Shown: positions 1-9,253 of the stretch, in pieces
Layout: each line of letters opens with the position of its first letter
Numbering within the stretch: position 1 is the stretch's first letter
Source: a virus
Direction: 5' to 3' (one strand)
Length of the DNA stretch: 42,186 nucleotides
Virus record (IMG/VR): IMGVR_UViG_3300020141_000372
Coordinates: 1 to 42,186 of that record
Notes under the pieces: model-generated
The model's input: the letters and a program-made list of their open reading frames with translations, nothing else
Database searches by the model: none
What the model was told of the DNA's origin: nothing
Program-made: the position numbers and the translations under genes

Positions 1-105
1 ACACTTGACGTTCCAACTATCAATCGCATTCTAGAAGTTTGCGGCGGAATTAAGATGGACGACCCAAACCTACTAGCGGCAGCAGTACTGGCTGGTCAGA
101 ACTAG
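1..105 (+). CDS. Tail assembly chaperone, zero-frame product, C-terminal end (partial)
   Basis: The window opens inside a reading frame that runs through 34 sense codons to TAG at 103-105. I infer a tail assembly chaperone (lambda gpG-like role) from context: it lies just upstream of the tape measure gene, ends early, and carries a canonical -1 slippery heptamer at 63-69 that leads into a second open frame. In this family the short product and a minor frameshifted product coat the tape measure protein during tail tube assembly. The residues show no catalytic motif. The start codon lies upstream of the window. The fragment alone would not be recognisable, so the call rests on the gene order and the frameshift cassette. 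Confidence 0.72.
   Translation, partial: TLDVPTINRILEVCGGIKMDDPNLLAAAVLAGQN
63..69 (+). other. Programmed -1 ribosomal frameshift site CCCAAAC
   Basis: The heptamer CCCAAAC fits X XXY YYZ exactly in the zero frame (gaC CCA AAC). Five bases downstream, AGCGGC at 75-80 can pair with GCCGCT at 111-116. Inside that loop CAGC at 80-83 and GCTG at 91-94 could form a competing hairpin. A slippery heptamer followed at 5-9 nt by RNA structure is the standard -1 frameshift signal. The zero-frame stop at 103-105 lies inside the proposed stem-loop. The -1 frame is open across the whole junction. Confidence 0.8.
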
Positions 106-437
106 ATCTAGCCGCTTTAGAAGGGGAAGTTTTTCTTCTTGGTAATTGGATAAATTACGAACAACTAGAAGATAATCTTTCAATGCCAGAGTTAATCCAG
201 ACTTTTAAATCAATGCAAAAGACTGAATCGGAGAAAAGAAGATTCTTAGCTTCAATTCAGGGAGTAGATTTAAATGAAAGCAGTAATGAAAATGAGGGGG
301 GTTCCTCCTTCGAAGATGTTAGAAGAAGAGCACTTGGCATAAACGCATCAGCAGATGATGTTGTTTCACTACAAGGATCTTTTGCCAGCGAAGCTGGCTT
401 TGGCATCAACGCAGGATTAGGATACCGAATAGAGTAA
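69..437 (+). CDS. Tail assembly chaperone, -1 frameshift extension (gpGT-like)
   Basis: After a -1 shift at 63-69 translation continues in this frame for 122 codons to TAA at 435-437. The frame has no good start of its own near its beginning. The first ATG is at 183, has no convincing Shine-Dalgarno sequence, and would discard about 38 upstream codons that are open and protein-like. I therefore read it as the C-terminal half of a frameshift fusion, as in lambda gpGT and its counterparts in most long-tailed phages, where the extension recruits tail tube protein to the tape measure. It is charged and rich in Glu, Ser and Asn, with a Gly-rich end. The tape measure gene starts 9 nt downstream. 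Confidence 0.75.
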   Translation, partial: PTSGSSTGWSELDLAALEGEVFLLGNWINYEQLEDNLSMPELIQTFKSMQKTESEKRRFLASIQGVDLNESSNENEGGSSFEDVRRRALGINASADDVVSLQGSFASEAGFGINAGLGYRIE

Positions 438-446
438 TATAAGTAT

Positions 447-3400
447 ATGGCAGATAATTTAATCACGACCAATATTACCGCCCACGCAGACTTCACGAGT
501 TTAAGAACTCAACTAGCTGCGGTTACTGCCCAACTCGTAAAATTACAAGAAACAACAGCGGGAACTAACGCTAAGCTTGCAAATCAAATTGCAGTAATGA
601 ACAAGTCGTTTGCAGAAACGATGCGTTCAACTGGCCAGTTCTCTTCACACTTTGTATCGCTATCTTCAGACGTAGACAAGTTCGGCAAGAACTTAGATAG
701 AGGCCGTTTAAAGCTCAACGATTACTATAATGCTTGGAACGGCCATACAAAGAAAACTAGCAACTTAATTAGAGATCTTGCAAAGCAGCAAGTAATGCTT
801 CAGCAAGCAATAGTTCAGCCAGTTGGTAAAAATGCACAAGGCCTAATGCAGTACAACGTAATGGTTGCAAAAGGCTTAGATGAAGTAAAGAACAAGATGG
901 CACTTGCTCGCCAAGAAGCAGCAATTATGAACAAGGTTATGCTTGATGGATCTAATCAGCTTATCAACTGGGGTAAGAATACACAGTGGGCTGGTCGTCA
1001 GTTAACTGTTGGTTTGACTGTACCGCTTGCAGCATTTGGAATGGCTGCACAAAAAGCATTTAGAGAAGCAGATGCAGAGCTAGTAAGACTCACAAAAGTT
1101 TATGGCGGTCTTGCAGCCACATCTTCAGCAGACTTAGCCCAAGTTAGAAAAGACATAACTGCTACAGCAAAAGAGATTGCTAGCTCATACGGAGTTGCAT
1201 ACAAAGAAACAATTGCATTAGCAGCGGACCTTGCAGCAACTGGTCAGCAGGGAAATGATTTAATTCAAGCTACTCAGCAAACAACAAGACTTGCAGTTCT
1301 TGGTGAAGTAGATAGACAAGATGCTATGAAAGCAACACTTGCTATTCAAAATGCATTTAAGCAAAATACAGAAGAGCTTACACAATCAATCGACTTTCTC
1401 AACGCAGTTGAAAACCAGACATCAACAAGCCTTGCAGATTTAACTGAAGCAATCCCTAAAGCGGGACCAGTAATCAAATCGCTTGGCGGAGATGTAAAAG
1501 ATTTAGCACTTTACCTTACTGCCATGAAAGAGGGTGGAGTAAATGCTGCCGAAGGCGCTAACGCAATTAAGTCAGCAATGGCTTCTCTCATCAACCCAAC
1601 TAAAGTTGCAACAGAACAGTTTGCAGGATTTGGAATTGATTTAAAAGGTATTGTAAATAGTAATGCTGGTGATTTAACGGGAACCATTATGGCGTTACAA
1701 GCAGCGTTAGATAAACTAAACCCATTAGATAAGTCAAGAGCAATTGAGCAACTATTTGGCAAGTTCCAGTTTGCAAGAATGTCTGCACTATTTGAAAACT
1801 TAGGAAAGCAAGGATCGCAGACACTTCAAGTCATGGACTTAATGAAGGCAAGCGCAGTAGATCTTGCACAGATATCTGAGCGAGAATTAAAGATGATGAC
1901 AGAGTCAGCATCTGGACAATTTAAAAGAGCATGGGCATCAGTACAGGCAGACTTAGCACAAACAGGCGAGCAGTTCTTAAGAATAAGCACACAAGTATTA
2001 AAAGTTGTAGATTCAATTATCAAGTTCTTCCAGCACCTTCCAGGCCCAGTTAAAACATTCTTAAATGCATTGGGAGGCTTAACAGCAATTGCTGGTCCTC
2101 TCATTATGATGGCTGGTGTAATGGGTAACTTTATTGGATATGTAGTAAAAGGCATATTCCATTTAAGACAACTTGCTAAAGGTGGACAAGGATTTAAGTT
2201 ACTTACCCCAGAAATAATGGCTGCAGATGCAGCAGCAAAGGGATTAGCAACATCATTTTATTCGGACACGGAAGCTACAATTGTTTTATCAAATGCCGTA
2301 AACACATTAACACAATCTTTTAATAATCTTGAGCTTAAGGCAAACGCAGCAAAGGTTGCAGTGCAACCAGCAATTTCTACAGTAGCAGGTGGAGTAATTG
2401 CTGCTGGCGGAGCTGGACAAAGAATGGTAGATAAGAATAATCCATTAGTTGGTGATCCATATTCAAGAGATATGTCACACCTTATACCATCACAAAGCCA
2501 GCAGATGGGAACAATATTTGGAACAGTTCCTGGAGCAGGCCCAGTCAATGTAAGAATTGGAAAAAATCCACAAGCATACATGAATCAAGATATGCCAAAG
2601 ATTCCAGGTGTCACATCTATAAATGGAATATCTACTGGTATCGTTGCACAAGAGGCAGCAAAATGGCATGCAATGACAGCAGCAATAGCGATGCAGTCCG
2701 AAGCAGAAATCAAGATACTAAAGGCAGAAGTAACGGCAACTGGCACAGTCACATCCAGCCTAGCAGATTCTTATCAAGCATTACTACCACAATTTTCTGA
2801 AATAACACAATTAGCTGCTGCCGAAACAGAAGCAATAGTTGCACAGCTACAGGCTAGCAAGATAACCGTAGATCAAGCAAGAGCAAAAGTTATGCAAATG
2901 AATGCGACAGTAGAGGCAATGCTTGCCGAAACTGCAGCAGCAACTGCAGCTGGTATGGGAAGAGTTGCAAATCTAACTACAGTCCCATTGACATCACAAC
3001 CAGTGGTAGACCCTTTAACTGGAAAATCAAACATGAAGGAAATGTTCCATAAAGGAACAACAAAAGATATTGTTGATAAGATTGCAAGATCACTAGGTGG
3101 AGTTAGAACATCAGGCGCAGGCTATAACATTCAAACAACAAAGCCTAAGTTTGCAAAGGGTGGTATTGTCCCAGGTACTGGCGACACAGACACATATCAC
3201 ACAACAGCAGAAGAGGGATCATTTGTAATTAACAAAGCTGGCACAGAAGCCAATATGCCAATAATTGAAAATATTTTAGGCGGAAAGCCAGTATATAGAA
3301 ATAATGGCGGTCAAGTTCCCGTTGTGTTGACACCAGGAGAGGCTGTCATTCCAGCAGATATTGCACAAAAAGATATGCCACTAATGCATGCATTAAATGG

Positions 3401-6400
3401 GGGGCCTGGAAATACATCTGGAATGGGAAGATCATCTGGTGGCGGAATTTCAATGAATATTTTTGAAGGGTTAAAGGCATGGCTTGAAAGAAACACAGAC
3501 CCACAGTATGAGTCATCTTTAAAAAACAGAGTTGTGCTGCATGATTCAGCAGTATTAAATCATTTAGGATTTTCTGAAGACGAATCAATAAACATGGCAA
3601 AAAGAGATTTTGAAGAAGCAATTTTAAAGTCTACTGACTCTAAAACTGGAAAAGTAAATAGAGCAAAATATAAGCAAATAAGAATTATGCAGGCAAGAGC
3701 GATGCAAGATTATATTGACATGCAGGGCATGGGAAGAACGGACAGTCGTGGCAACAAAGTTAACTATAGAGACCTGCTTCGTCAAGACAAGCCAGAAGAA
3801 TTATTACCTGGAAAAAGACCTCAAATTGCAGCAATTAAACCGACAAAAGCATTACTAGATACATTGATGTCAAGAATGGACATAGACCAGGTTAATTTAC
3901 AGAGAGTATTAAATGGGTTTAAGCTTAGAGCGGATGGAACTATTGATTATGCGTCAGAGCACATGGATCCAGACCAAGATATGTTTACAAAAGAAAATGG
4001 TGTTACTAAAAGTAATAGAACTACTGGTAATGGATACAATGCACAAGCTGGAAGCAAAACTATAAACAGCTTTACAAACTGGCTACGTGCTATGACCCAG
4101 GGTAAATTTGAAGATAGAGTTCCATTAAATCAATCTACCGCACAAATATCAGCAGATACATTAGCAAAAGAATTAAAATACGGTAAAGCTTCACAGCTTA
4201 TAAAAAGACTGCCAGTAATTCAAAGAGGTCACATGATGACCGCAATGATGCGTATGCTCTTGACCAGAGGAAGATCTCTTCCACTAACAACGAAAATTAC
4301 AGCAAATTCAGGCGGAGAAATTCCAGGACAGTTTGCACAAAGATTATTTGGCGGAGGAAAAGCATTGTTCCTTGGTATGCCTAAAACAATTAAGCAGGTA
4401 GAACAACAAAGAGCGATGAAAGCAGCAATGGAAAAGGCAGACATTGCAGTTAAAGATTCTAGATTTGCAAAGCATCCAGTAACAGAGTATGGAGATTTAC
4501 TAGAGCCAACATCTGGAAGAAGCTTCCCAGTTCCTGGTATCGGTGGCGTATATACAAGAAACGGCGAAAAGGTTTTTGTTAAACCAATGCTTGATGAAAA
4601 GTCAGCACTTGCTGAAATGAGAGCAACACAAATTGCTCGTGAAGCACATGGACTAAAGGCTCCAAAACAAAGTCTCAATGTAATGCGTGATCCAACTGAT
4701 CCAAAGGGATTGAGAAAGCTACTAGTTCTTGAATCACCATTCGATAAAGCCCTTACTGTGCAAGACGGTAAATTTACTACAGATGAGTATTTCAGACAGC
4801 TTCTTGCATCATCTCTTCGTGGAGATAAAGATCTAGGAAGAGGGAATCTATCTGGAAATGTTTTGTCTGATGTTGGGACTGCTGGAGTATTTTCAACAGC
4901 ATCTGGGCTAAGAGACTATGCTGGATTCATGCCTTCAGTTGGAGACCAAGCAATGGTTAATTTACTTGGAATTAAGGGAAGCGGAGCAAAGAAGTTCTTT
5001 GCTGAGTCTACAATGGACATTCCAAAGGGTATGACGCCAGACGCTTACAATTCAAGAATGCTTGAAGAAATTGAAGCAACTCTGCCAAGACTCAAAAAAA
5101 CTATTGGTAGCTTTGATCTAAATCAGCAAGAAAAAGTTGTCTATGCAAAAATGATTAAAAGACTTGAAGATGCAAGAGAGGTAAAGTGGAGAGAGCTTCA
5201 TGGAGTGCACTCCGCAGTAGTACCTTCAAAAGAAAGCAACCTTACACCAGCAGCATTGGCTAAGATTGCAGCAGCAGAAGAATTAAAGAGAAGACAGTCT
5301 GGACATATTGTTAGCCTATCGGATGCTGGATTTAAATCGTCAGCAAATGGATTTGCAATTGGCGGAATGATTGGCAATGTATTAAAAGGTAAAGCAATGC
5401 ATAGAATAGGTGCAGGATTTGGACCAACAGGTGCGCCAAAGCCAAGTATGTATGAGTCAGCGCCATGGGGTGTAAATTCATTGTCTATTGAAATGGCTAA
5501 TACTTTGTTTGCAAATACTGGACTAAGAAAGCATACTCAAAAACTATTCTACGACAAGTTTGCAGCAGCTCTTGCAAAAGAAAAGCCTTACGGTTATGTT
5601 AAGGATGCAAAGGGATCTCTAAAGAATGCCCTAGAGCCAGACGTCCTAGACGCAGTAGTAAGATCAGCCGCATCCGATTTGATTGGAGATAGGTCTGTAT
5701 TAAAACAACTATCGCCAATAGATAAAGATATTTTAAGACAAAAGTATTTAAACTGGGAATCTAAAAAGGATACCCCACTTACAGAATCTTTAAAGAAGAT
5801 TATATTTGGTCTAGAAGGAAGAGAAAAAGGCGGCCCAGTTAATGGAGGGCAGGCATATGTTGTTGGAGAAAAAGGACCTGAACTTTTTGTTCCTAGAGTT
5901 TCTGGCGGAATAGTTCCAAATAATAAATACGGAATTGGTGGACAGATTGCTGGTGGTATGGCAGTCGCAGCAGGAGCACAATTTATTGCTAGTAAGGTTG
6001 CAAACCCAATCATAGCTATGATAATCCAGCAAGTTGGTTTTATGTTGCCTATGATGATGCAGTCTGCTGCTATGATGGGTGGCGGTGGCAAGGGCAAGTT
6101 GATGTCAAAAATACCTGCATCAATGAAGAGTCCAGTAGGAGTGTTCTCTGAAAAAACTGGTGGTTTAACTAAGTGGGGCGCAGGACTAGATAAATTAAAT
6201 ACTAGCGGGAAAATGCTTCCAGGGATTATTGGAAAAATTGGAATGGCTATGACAAGATTTAACCTAATAGCATTCGCAACAGTCTCAGCAATAGGACTTA
6301 CATTTAAAGCTTGGCAGGCTCAAAAAGAAAGCATGAGACTAAATGCACTAGGCTATGGAATGACAGCAGAGGCAGCAAAGAAGGCTGGGCTTAGATTTAC

Positions 6401-8792
6401 CGACTTTAATAAGAAATTAAAAGAAACAGTAGCAGACGCACAGGCTGTTAAAGAAAGAAATCAAATGATGTATGAGAGCATGACTACATCTGGGACACCA
6501 TTAAAATTAACAATAGAGCAATACAAGAAGTTAAAGAAAGAAGTTAACTCTGTATATAAGGATCAAATAGCTCTTATTAATAAAACTGATTATGACGATC
6601 AAGCAGATCTTGCTATAAGATTAAAAGAGCAGCTAATGTCTATGGGGATGTCTGCAGAAGATGCAACAGCAAAAATTTATGCAATGTATAAAGCCTCTAA
6701 TCAATCAAATAACACATCAGCTTTTACAACTTCATCTAAAGCCTTTATGAATATTAAAACTTCTGTTGATGCAGCCCGTGAAGCACTTAACACGTACAGC
6801 GATGCAGTTAGAAAAGATTTAGACCCAACTGAACAAGCAAATGCTCTTAACACTGCAGCAATGGGAATTGACACTGCAATTGCAGATAAAGAATCTGAAG
6901 CAATGAAAGCACGTAAAAAAGATAAGAATAAGCCTTCATTTATTAGTACAGCCGAATCTGATTCAATTAAATGGGATGCAGAAAAACAGGCGCTAGATGA
7001 GATATCAAGTAAGCTAGAAGGACAGAAAAGACTTAGCAAAGAAACACTTGATGAAATGGAAAAACAAAATCCTGCATTAAGAAAGATTGCCTCTGAGCAA
7101 GATACTGCGCTAACTCTTTGGAAAAAAACAAGAATTGAAGCAAGAGGATTTGTTGGAGATTTATCTGGTCTATCTGCTGCACAAACAAATGCTCTGTATG
7201 CTTTGCAGAGCGCAGTAGCAAAAGGCGTTGAAACAACAAATAGAGGCGGAATACTAAAGACGCAATATGCTGCATTAGATAAACTTAAGGGATTGCAAGA
7301 AAAATATCAAAAAGCATTAAAAGGACAATCAGTAGCACAACAAATATCTGATAGAGATAGACTTGCTGCAATTAACAAGCAAATTGATGCTAATAATAAA
7401 TTAGCAGAGGCAAGAAAGAAAGCACTACAGGATAAAAAGAATGAACAAGATTCTGGAAGAGCAATTGAGGCTAAAAAACTTGAGCTTCAAAATGCAGAGG
7501 CTACTGGAAACACAGCTGGGGCACAGCAAGCAAGACTTGATCTTGAAGGCTTGGTTGCCACACAGCAGTATGACGCACAGATTAAAGCCATTGATGAAGC
7601 AACAGAAAAAGCAAATGCTCCTCTTAAAAAAGCGGCAGAGGCTATGGCAAAGAAGCAGCAAGATCTTGGCGATGCAGCCGCATACGCAGGAGAAAAGCTT
7701 GGCGATGTAACTAAAGAAATTGAAACTAATGAAGGTAAAATTGAAGCCTTAAATAAAGCCATGACTACATATAGACTGGCCATTGAGATTCATAAGGATG
7801 ACCTTAAGAAGTGGAAGACAACAGATGAAGCTAAGGGAATGCTTGCAGCAATTACTCAAGCAGCGACAGATGCAAAAGTAGACATGTCTGGGCTTCCAAA
7901 AGATAAAGATGGAAATATTGGAATTGCAGCTGGGCAGGCCCTCTTCGATTCAGTATCATCTGGCCTTGAGGCATCTCTAAAAGAGCAAGGTATTGTTGTA
8001 AATGGTGATGTAATTATTAATGGCAAGAAAATAGATCTTGGTAACGCTGGCTCAAAGACAGCAACGCTGGCAGATCCTGGAAAAATTGCTGGAAAGAAAA
8101 CTGGAACTGGGGACTCAACTAAATACTTTACTCAATCTGGAAAAGAAGTAAGTAAAAAAGAATACGACTCCATGCCAGTAGGCGCACCTTCACAAGGCCA
8201 GTCCTATATAATTCCAGATAGCAAGTTAAGCGGTAAAGAATTTGCTAACAGAGATGCAGCAACAAGAGCATTTTATAAGGCTCATAAAACTTCTTGGAAA
8301 CAAGGTGATATGACATACTATTCCAACGGAATGGTAATGCAAGACGGAAAAGTAATTGGTTCATGGCTTGCAGCAATGGGAGATCAAAGCGGAAGAGTTA
8401 AGTCTTATAAAGATGGCGGTTTACTTTCTGGACCAGGAACTGGTACATCTGATTCTATTTATATGCCAATGATGCCAAGCGGTAAATATGCTTCTGGCGC
8501 ATATGTTTCAAATGGAGAATTTGTTGTAAATGCTCAAGCAGTCAGACAGCCAGGGATACTTCCACTTCTTGAAAGAATTAATAATATGCAGTATTCTGTA
8601 CCGCAATCTAATTTCCAGGCAGCAGCATTTAATGTTGGATCAGGAAGCACAATTAATCTAACACAAAACATTTATCCATCTGACGGAATGAACACAGATA
8701 CATTTGTAAGACAGGTTGTCTCTATGACAAAACAAGCTATTGGACAAGATGCAAAGCTTAATGCTAAAATGATAGGAACAAAGAGGACATAA
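447..8792 (+). CDS. Tail tape measure protein (2781 aa)
   Basis: This sets tail length and is threaded inside the tail tube. Its extreme length, position after the frameshift chaperone, alternating helical and Gly/Ala-rich segments, and several hydrophobic stretches identify it. A TMP core lies at about residues 175-520. Hydrophobic segments are near 538-570, 1834-1880 and 1937-1957. A long charged coiled coil spans about 2300-2410. Four Gly-Gly plus GE-hydrophobic motifs recur near 902, 952, 1793 and 2653, typical of tape measure proteins. Residues about 1360-1580 look like an embedded kinase-like (HipA/PI-kinase-type) domain: GVYTRNGEKVFVKP, then a Glu-containing helix, RGDKDLGRGN and LSDVG. 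No lytic peptidase motif was seen. The stop overlaps the next start (taATG). The kinase-like reading is inference. Confidence 0.95.
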   Translation: MADNLITTNITAHADFTSLRTQLAAVTAQLVKLQETTAGTNAKLANQIAVMNKSFAETMRSTGQFSSHFVSLSSDVDKFGKNLDRGRLKLNDYYNAWNGHTKKTSNLIRDLAKQQVMLQQAIVQPVGKNAQGLMQYNVMVAKGLDEVKNKMALARQEAAIMNKVMLDGSNQLINWGKNTQWAGRQLTVGLTVPLAAFGMAAQKAFREADAELVRLTKVYGGLAATSSADLAQVRKDITATAKEIASSYGVAYKETIALAADLAATGQQGNDLIQATQQTTRLAVLGEVDRQDAMKATLAIQNAFKQNTEELTQSIDFLNAVENQTSTSLADLTEAIPKAGPVIKSLGGDVKDLALYLTAMKEGGVNAAEGANAIKSAMASLINPTKVATEQFAGFGIDLKGIVNSNAGDLTGTIMALQAALDKLNPLDKSRAIEQLFGKFQFARMSALFENLGKQGSQTLQVMDLMKASAVDLAQISERELKMMTESASGQFKRAWASVQADLAQTGEQFLRISTQVLKVVDSIIKFFQHLPGPVKTFLNALGGLTAIAGPLIMMAGVMGNFIGYVVKGIFHLRQLAKGGQGFKLLTPEIMAADAAAKGLATSFYSDTEATIVLSNAVNTLTQSFNNLELKANAAKVAVQPAISTVAGGVIAAGGAGQRMVDKNNPLVGDPYSRDMSHLIPSQSQQMGTIFGTVPGAGPVNVRIGKNPQAYMNQDMPKIPGVTSINGISTGIVAQEAAKWHAMTAAIAMQSEAEIKILKAEVTATGTVTSSLADSYQALLPQFSEITQLAAAETEAIVAQLQASKITVDQARAKVMQMNATVEAMLAETAAATAAGMGRVANLTTVPLTSQPVVDPLTGKSNMKEMFHKGTTKDIVDKIARSLGGVRTSGAGYNIQTTKPKFAKGGIVPGTGDTDTYHTTAEEGSFVINKAGTEANMPIIENILGGKPVYRNNGGQVPVVLTPGEAVIPADIAQKDMPLMHALNGGPGNTSGMGRSSGGGISMNIFEGLKAWLERNTDPQYESSLKNRVVLHDSAVLNHLGFSEDESINMAKRDFEEAILKSTDSKTGKVNRAKYKQIRIMQARAMQDYIDMQGMGRTDSRGNKVNYRDLLRQDKPEELLPGKRPQIAAIKPTKALLDTLMSRMDIDQVNLQRVLNGFKLRADGTIDYASEHMDPDQDMFTKENGVTKSNRTTGNGYNAQAGSKTINSFTNWLRAMTQGKFEDRVPLNQSTAQISADTLAKELKYGKASQLIKRLPVIQRGHMMTAMMRMLLTRGRSLPLTTKITANSGGEIPGQFAQRLFGGGKALFLGMPKTIKQVEQQRAMKAAMEKADIAVKDSRFAKHPVTEYGDLLEPTSGRSFPVPGIGGVYTRNGEKVFVKPMLDEKSALAEMRATQIAREAHGLKAPKQSLNVMRDPTDPKGLRKLLVLESPFDKALTVQDGKFTTDEYFRQLLASSLRGDKDLGRGNLSGNVLSDVGTAGVFSTASGLRDYAGFMPSVGDQAMVNLLGIKGSGAKKFFAESTMDIPKGMTPDAYNSRMLEEIEATLPRLKKTIGSFDLNQQEKVVYAKMIKRLEDAREVKWRELHGVHSAVVPSKESNLTPAALAKIAAAEELKRRQSGHIVSLSDAGFKSSANGFAIGGMIGNVLKGKAMHRIGAGFGPTGAPKPSMYESAPWGVNSLSIEMANTLFANTGLRKHTQKLFYDKFAAALAKEKPYGYVKDAKGSLKNALEPDVLDAVVRSAASDLIGDRSVLKQLSPIDKDILRQKYLNWESKKDTPLTESLKKIIFGLEGREKGGPVNGGQAYVVGEKGPELFVPRVSGGIVPNNKYGIGGQIAGGMAVAAGAQFIASKVANPIIAMIIQQVGFMLPMMMQSAAMMGGGGKGKLMSKIPASMKSPVGVFSEKTGGLTKWGAGLDKLNTSGKMLPGIIGKIGMAMTRFNLIAFATVSAIGLTFKAWQAQKESMRLNALGYGMTAEAAKKAGLRFTDFNKKLKETVADAQAVKERNQMMYESMTTSGTPLKLTIEQYKKLKKEVNSVYKDQIALINKTDYDDQADLAIRLKEQLMSMGMSAEDATAKIYAMYKASNQSNNTSAFTTSSKAFMNIKTSVDAAREALNTYSDAVRKDLDPTEQANALNTAAMGIDTAIADKESEAMKARKKDKNKPSFISTAESDSIKWDAEKQALDEISSKLEGQKRLSKETLDEMEKQNPALRKIASEQDTALTLWKKTRIEARGFVGDLSGLSAAQTNALYALQSAVAKGVETTNRGGILKTQYAALDKLKGLQEKYQKALKGQSVAQQISDRDRLAAINKQIDANNKLAEARKKALQDKKNEQDSGRAIEAKKLELQNAEATGNTAGAQQARLDLEGLVATQQYDAQIKAIDEATEKANAPLKKAAEAMAKKQQDLGDAAAYAGEKLGDVTKEIETNEGKIEALNKAMTTYRLAIEIHKDDLKKWKTTDEAKGMLAAITQAATDAKVDMSGLPKDKDGNIGIAAGQALFDSVSSGLEASLKEQGIVVNGDVIINGKKIDLGNAGSKTATLADPGKIAGKKTGTGDSTKYFTQSGKEVSKKEYDSMPVGAPSQGQSYIIPDSKLSGKEFANRDAATRAFYKAHKTSWKQGDMTYYSNGMVMQDGKVIGSWLAAMGDQSGRVKSYKDGGLLSGPGTGTSDSIYMPMMPSGKYASGAYVSNGEFVVNAQAVRQPGILPLLERINNMQYSVPQSNFQAAAFNVGSGSTINLTQNIYPSDGMNTDTFVRQVVSMTKQAIGQDAKLNAKMIGTKRT

Positions 8793-9253
8793 TGGCGCTA
8801 ACTTTACCTGTAGGATCACTACTGTTTATTGACACTGGAACAGATGCAGCTACCCCTACCTGGACTAAGCTGTCAGAGCATAATAGGCAGACAGTAACTT
8901 TAGATACAAATAGAATTGAAAGAGCAGAGCGCATGGCTAATGGAACCATGCGTAAAATATTTATTGCAGATAAATATTCTATTCAGTGCTCATGGAATAC
9001 ATTGCCTTCAACAAGCACAATGACTGTCGATGGCGGCTACGGCGCAGAACAAATTAGAGCATTCTATAAAGCAAAAGGAATAGGCTCATTTAAATTAAAA
9101 ATATCTTACAACGGAGTCTCAGCAAGAGATGAAATAATAACAGTCATGTTTACCAATTGCAGCTTTAGCATAAATAAAAGAAATGTCAAAATGGTAAGCG
9201 GAGTAGATCCACAAGAATTTTGGGATGTTAGTCTAACACTGGAACAAGTATAA
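8792..9253 (+). CDS. Tail protein, tube/distal-tail-like, function unproven
   Basis: A 153-residue, beta-rich protein directly after the tape measure gene, with a good ribosome site (AGAGGA) and a one-base overlap at each end (taATG). Its position between the tape measure gene and a large tail-tip protein is where distal tail or tube-adapter proteins normally sit. The sequence has a basic patch (RIERAERMANGTMRK) followed by alternating strands and a Trp-rich C-terminus, compatible with a tail-tube-like fold. I do not recognise a specific family. It could equally be a second tail tube protein. It is probably co-translated with its neighbours as part of the late tail operon. Confidence 0.6.
   Translation: MALTLPVGSLLFIDTGTDAATPTWTKLSEHNRQTVTLDTNRIERAERMANGTMRKIFIADKYSIQCSWNTLPSTSTMTVDGGYGAEQIRAFYKAKGIGSFKLKISYNGVSARDEIITVMFTNCSFSINKRNVKMVSGVDPQEFWDVSLTLEQV

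Noticed and set aside
183-437. Independent gene starting at ATG 183
   Set aside because: The same frame is open upstream to the slippery site and the ATG lacks a ribosome site, so frameshift entry explains it better.
4229-4678. 149-codon open frame on the - strand within the tape measure gene
   Set aside because: It is the reverse shadow of a long Ala/Lys-rich coding region, has no ribosome site and no domain, and all neighbours are on the + strand.
5594-6097. 167-codon - strand open frame with Pro/Ile-rich sequence
   Set aside because: Antisense of Gly/Ala/Met-rich tape measure sequence; the composition is a mirror effect and no start signal was found.
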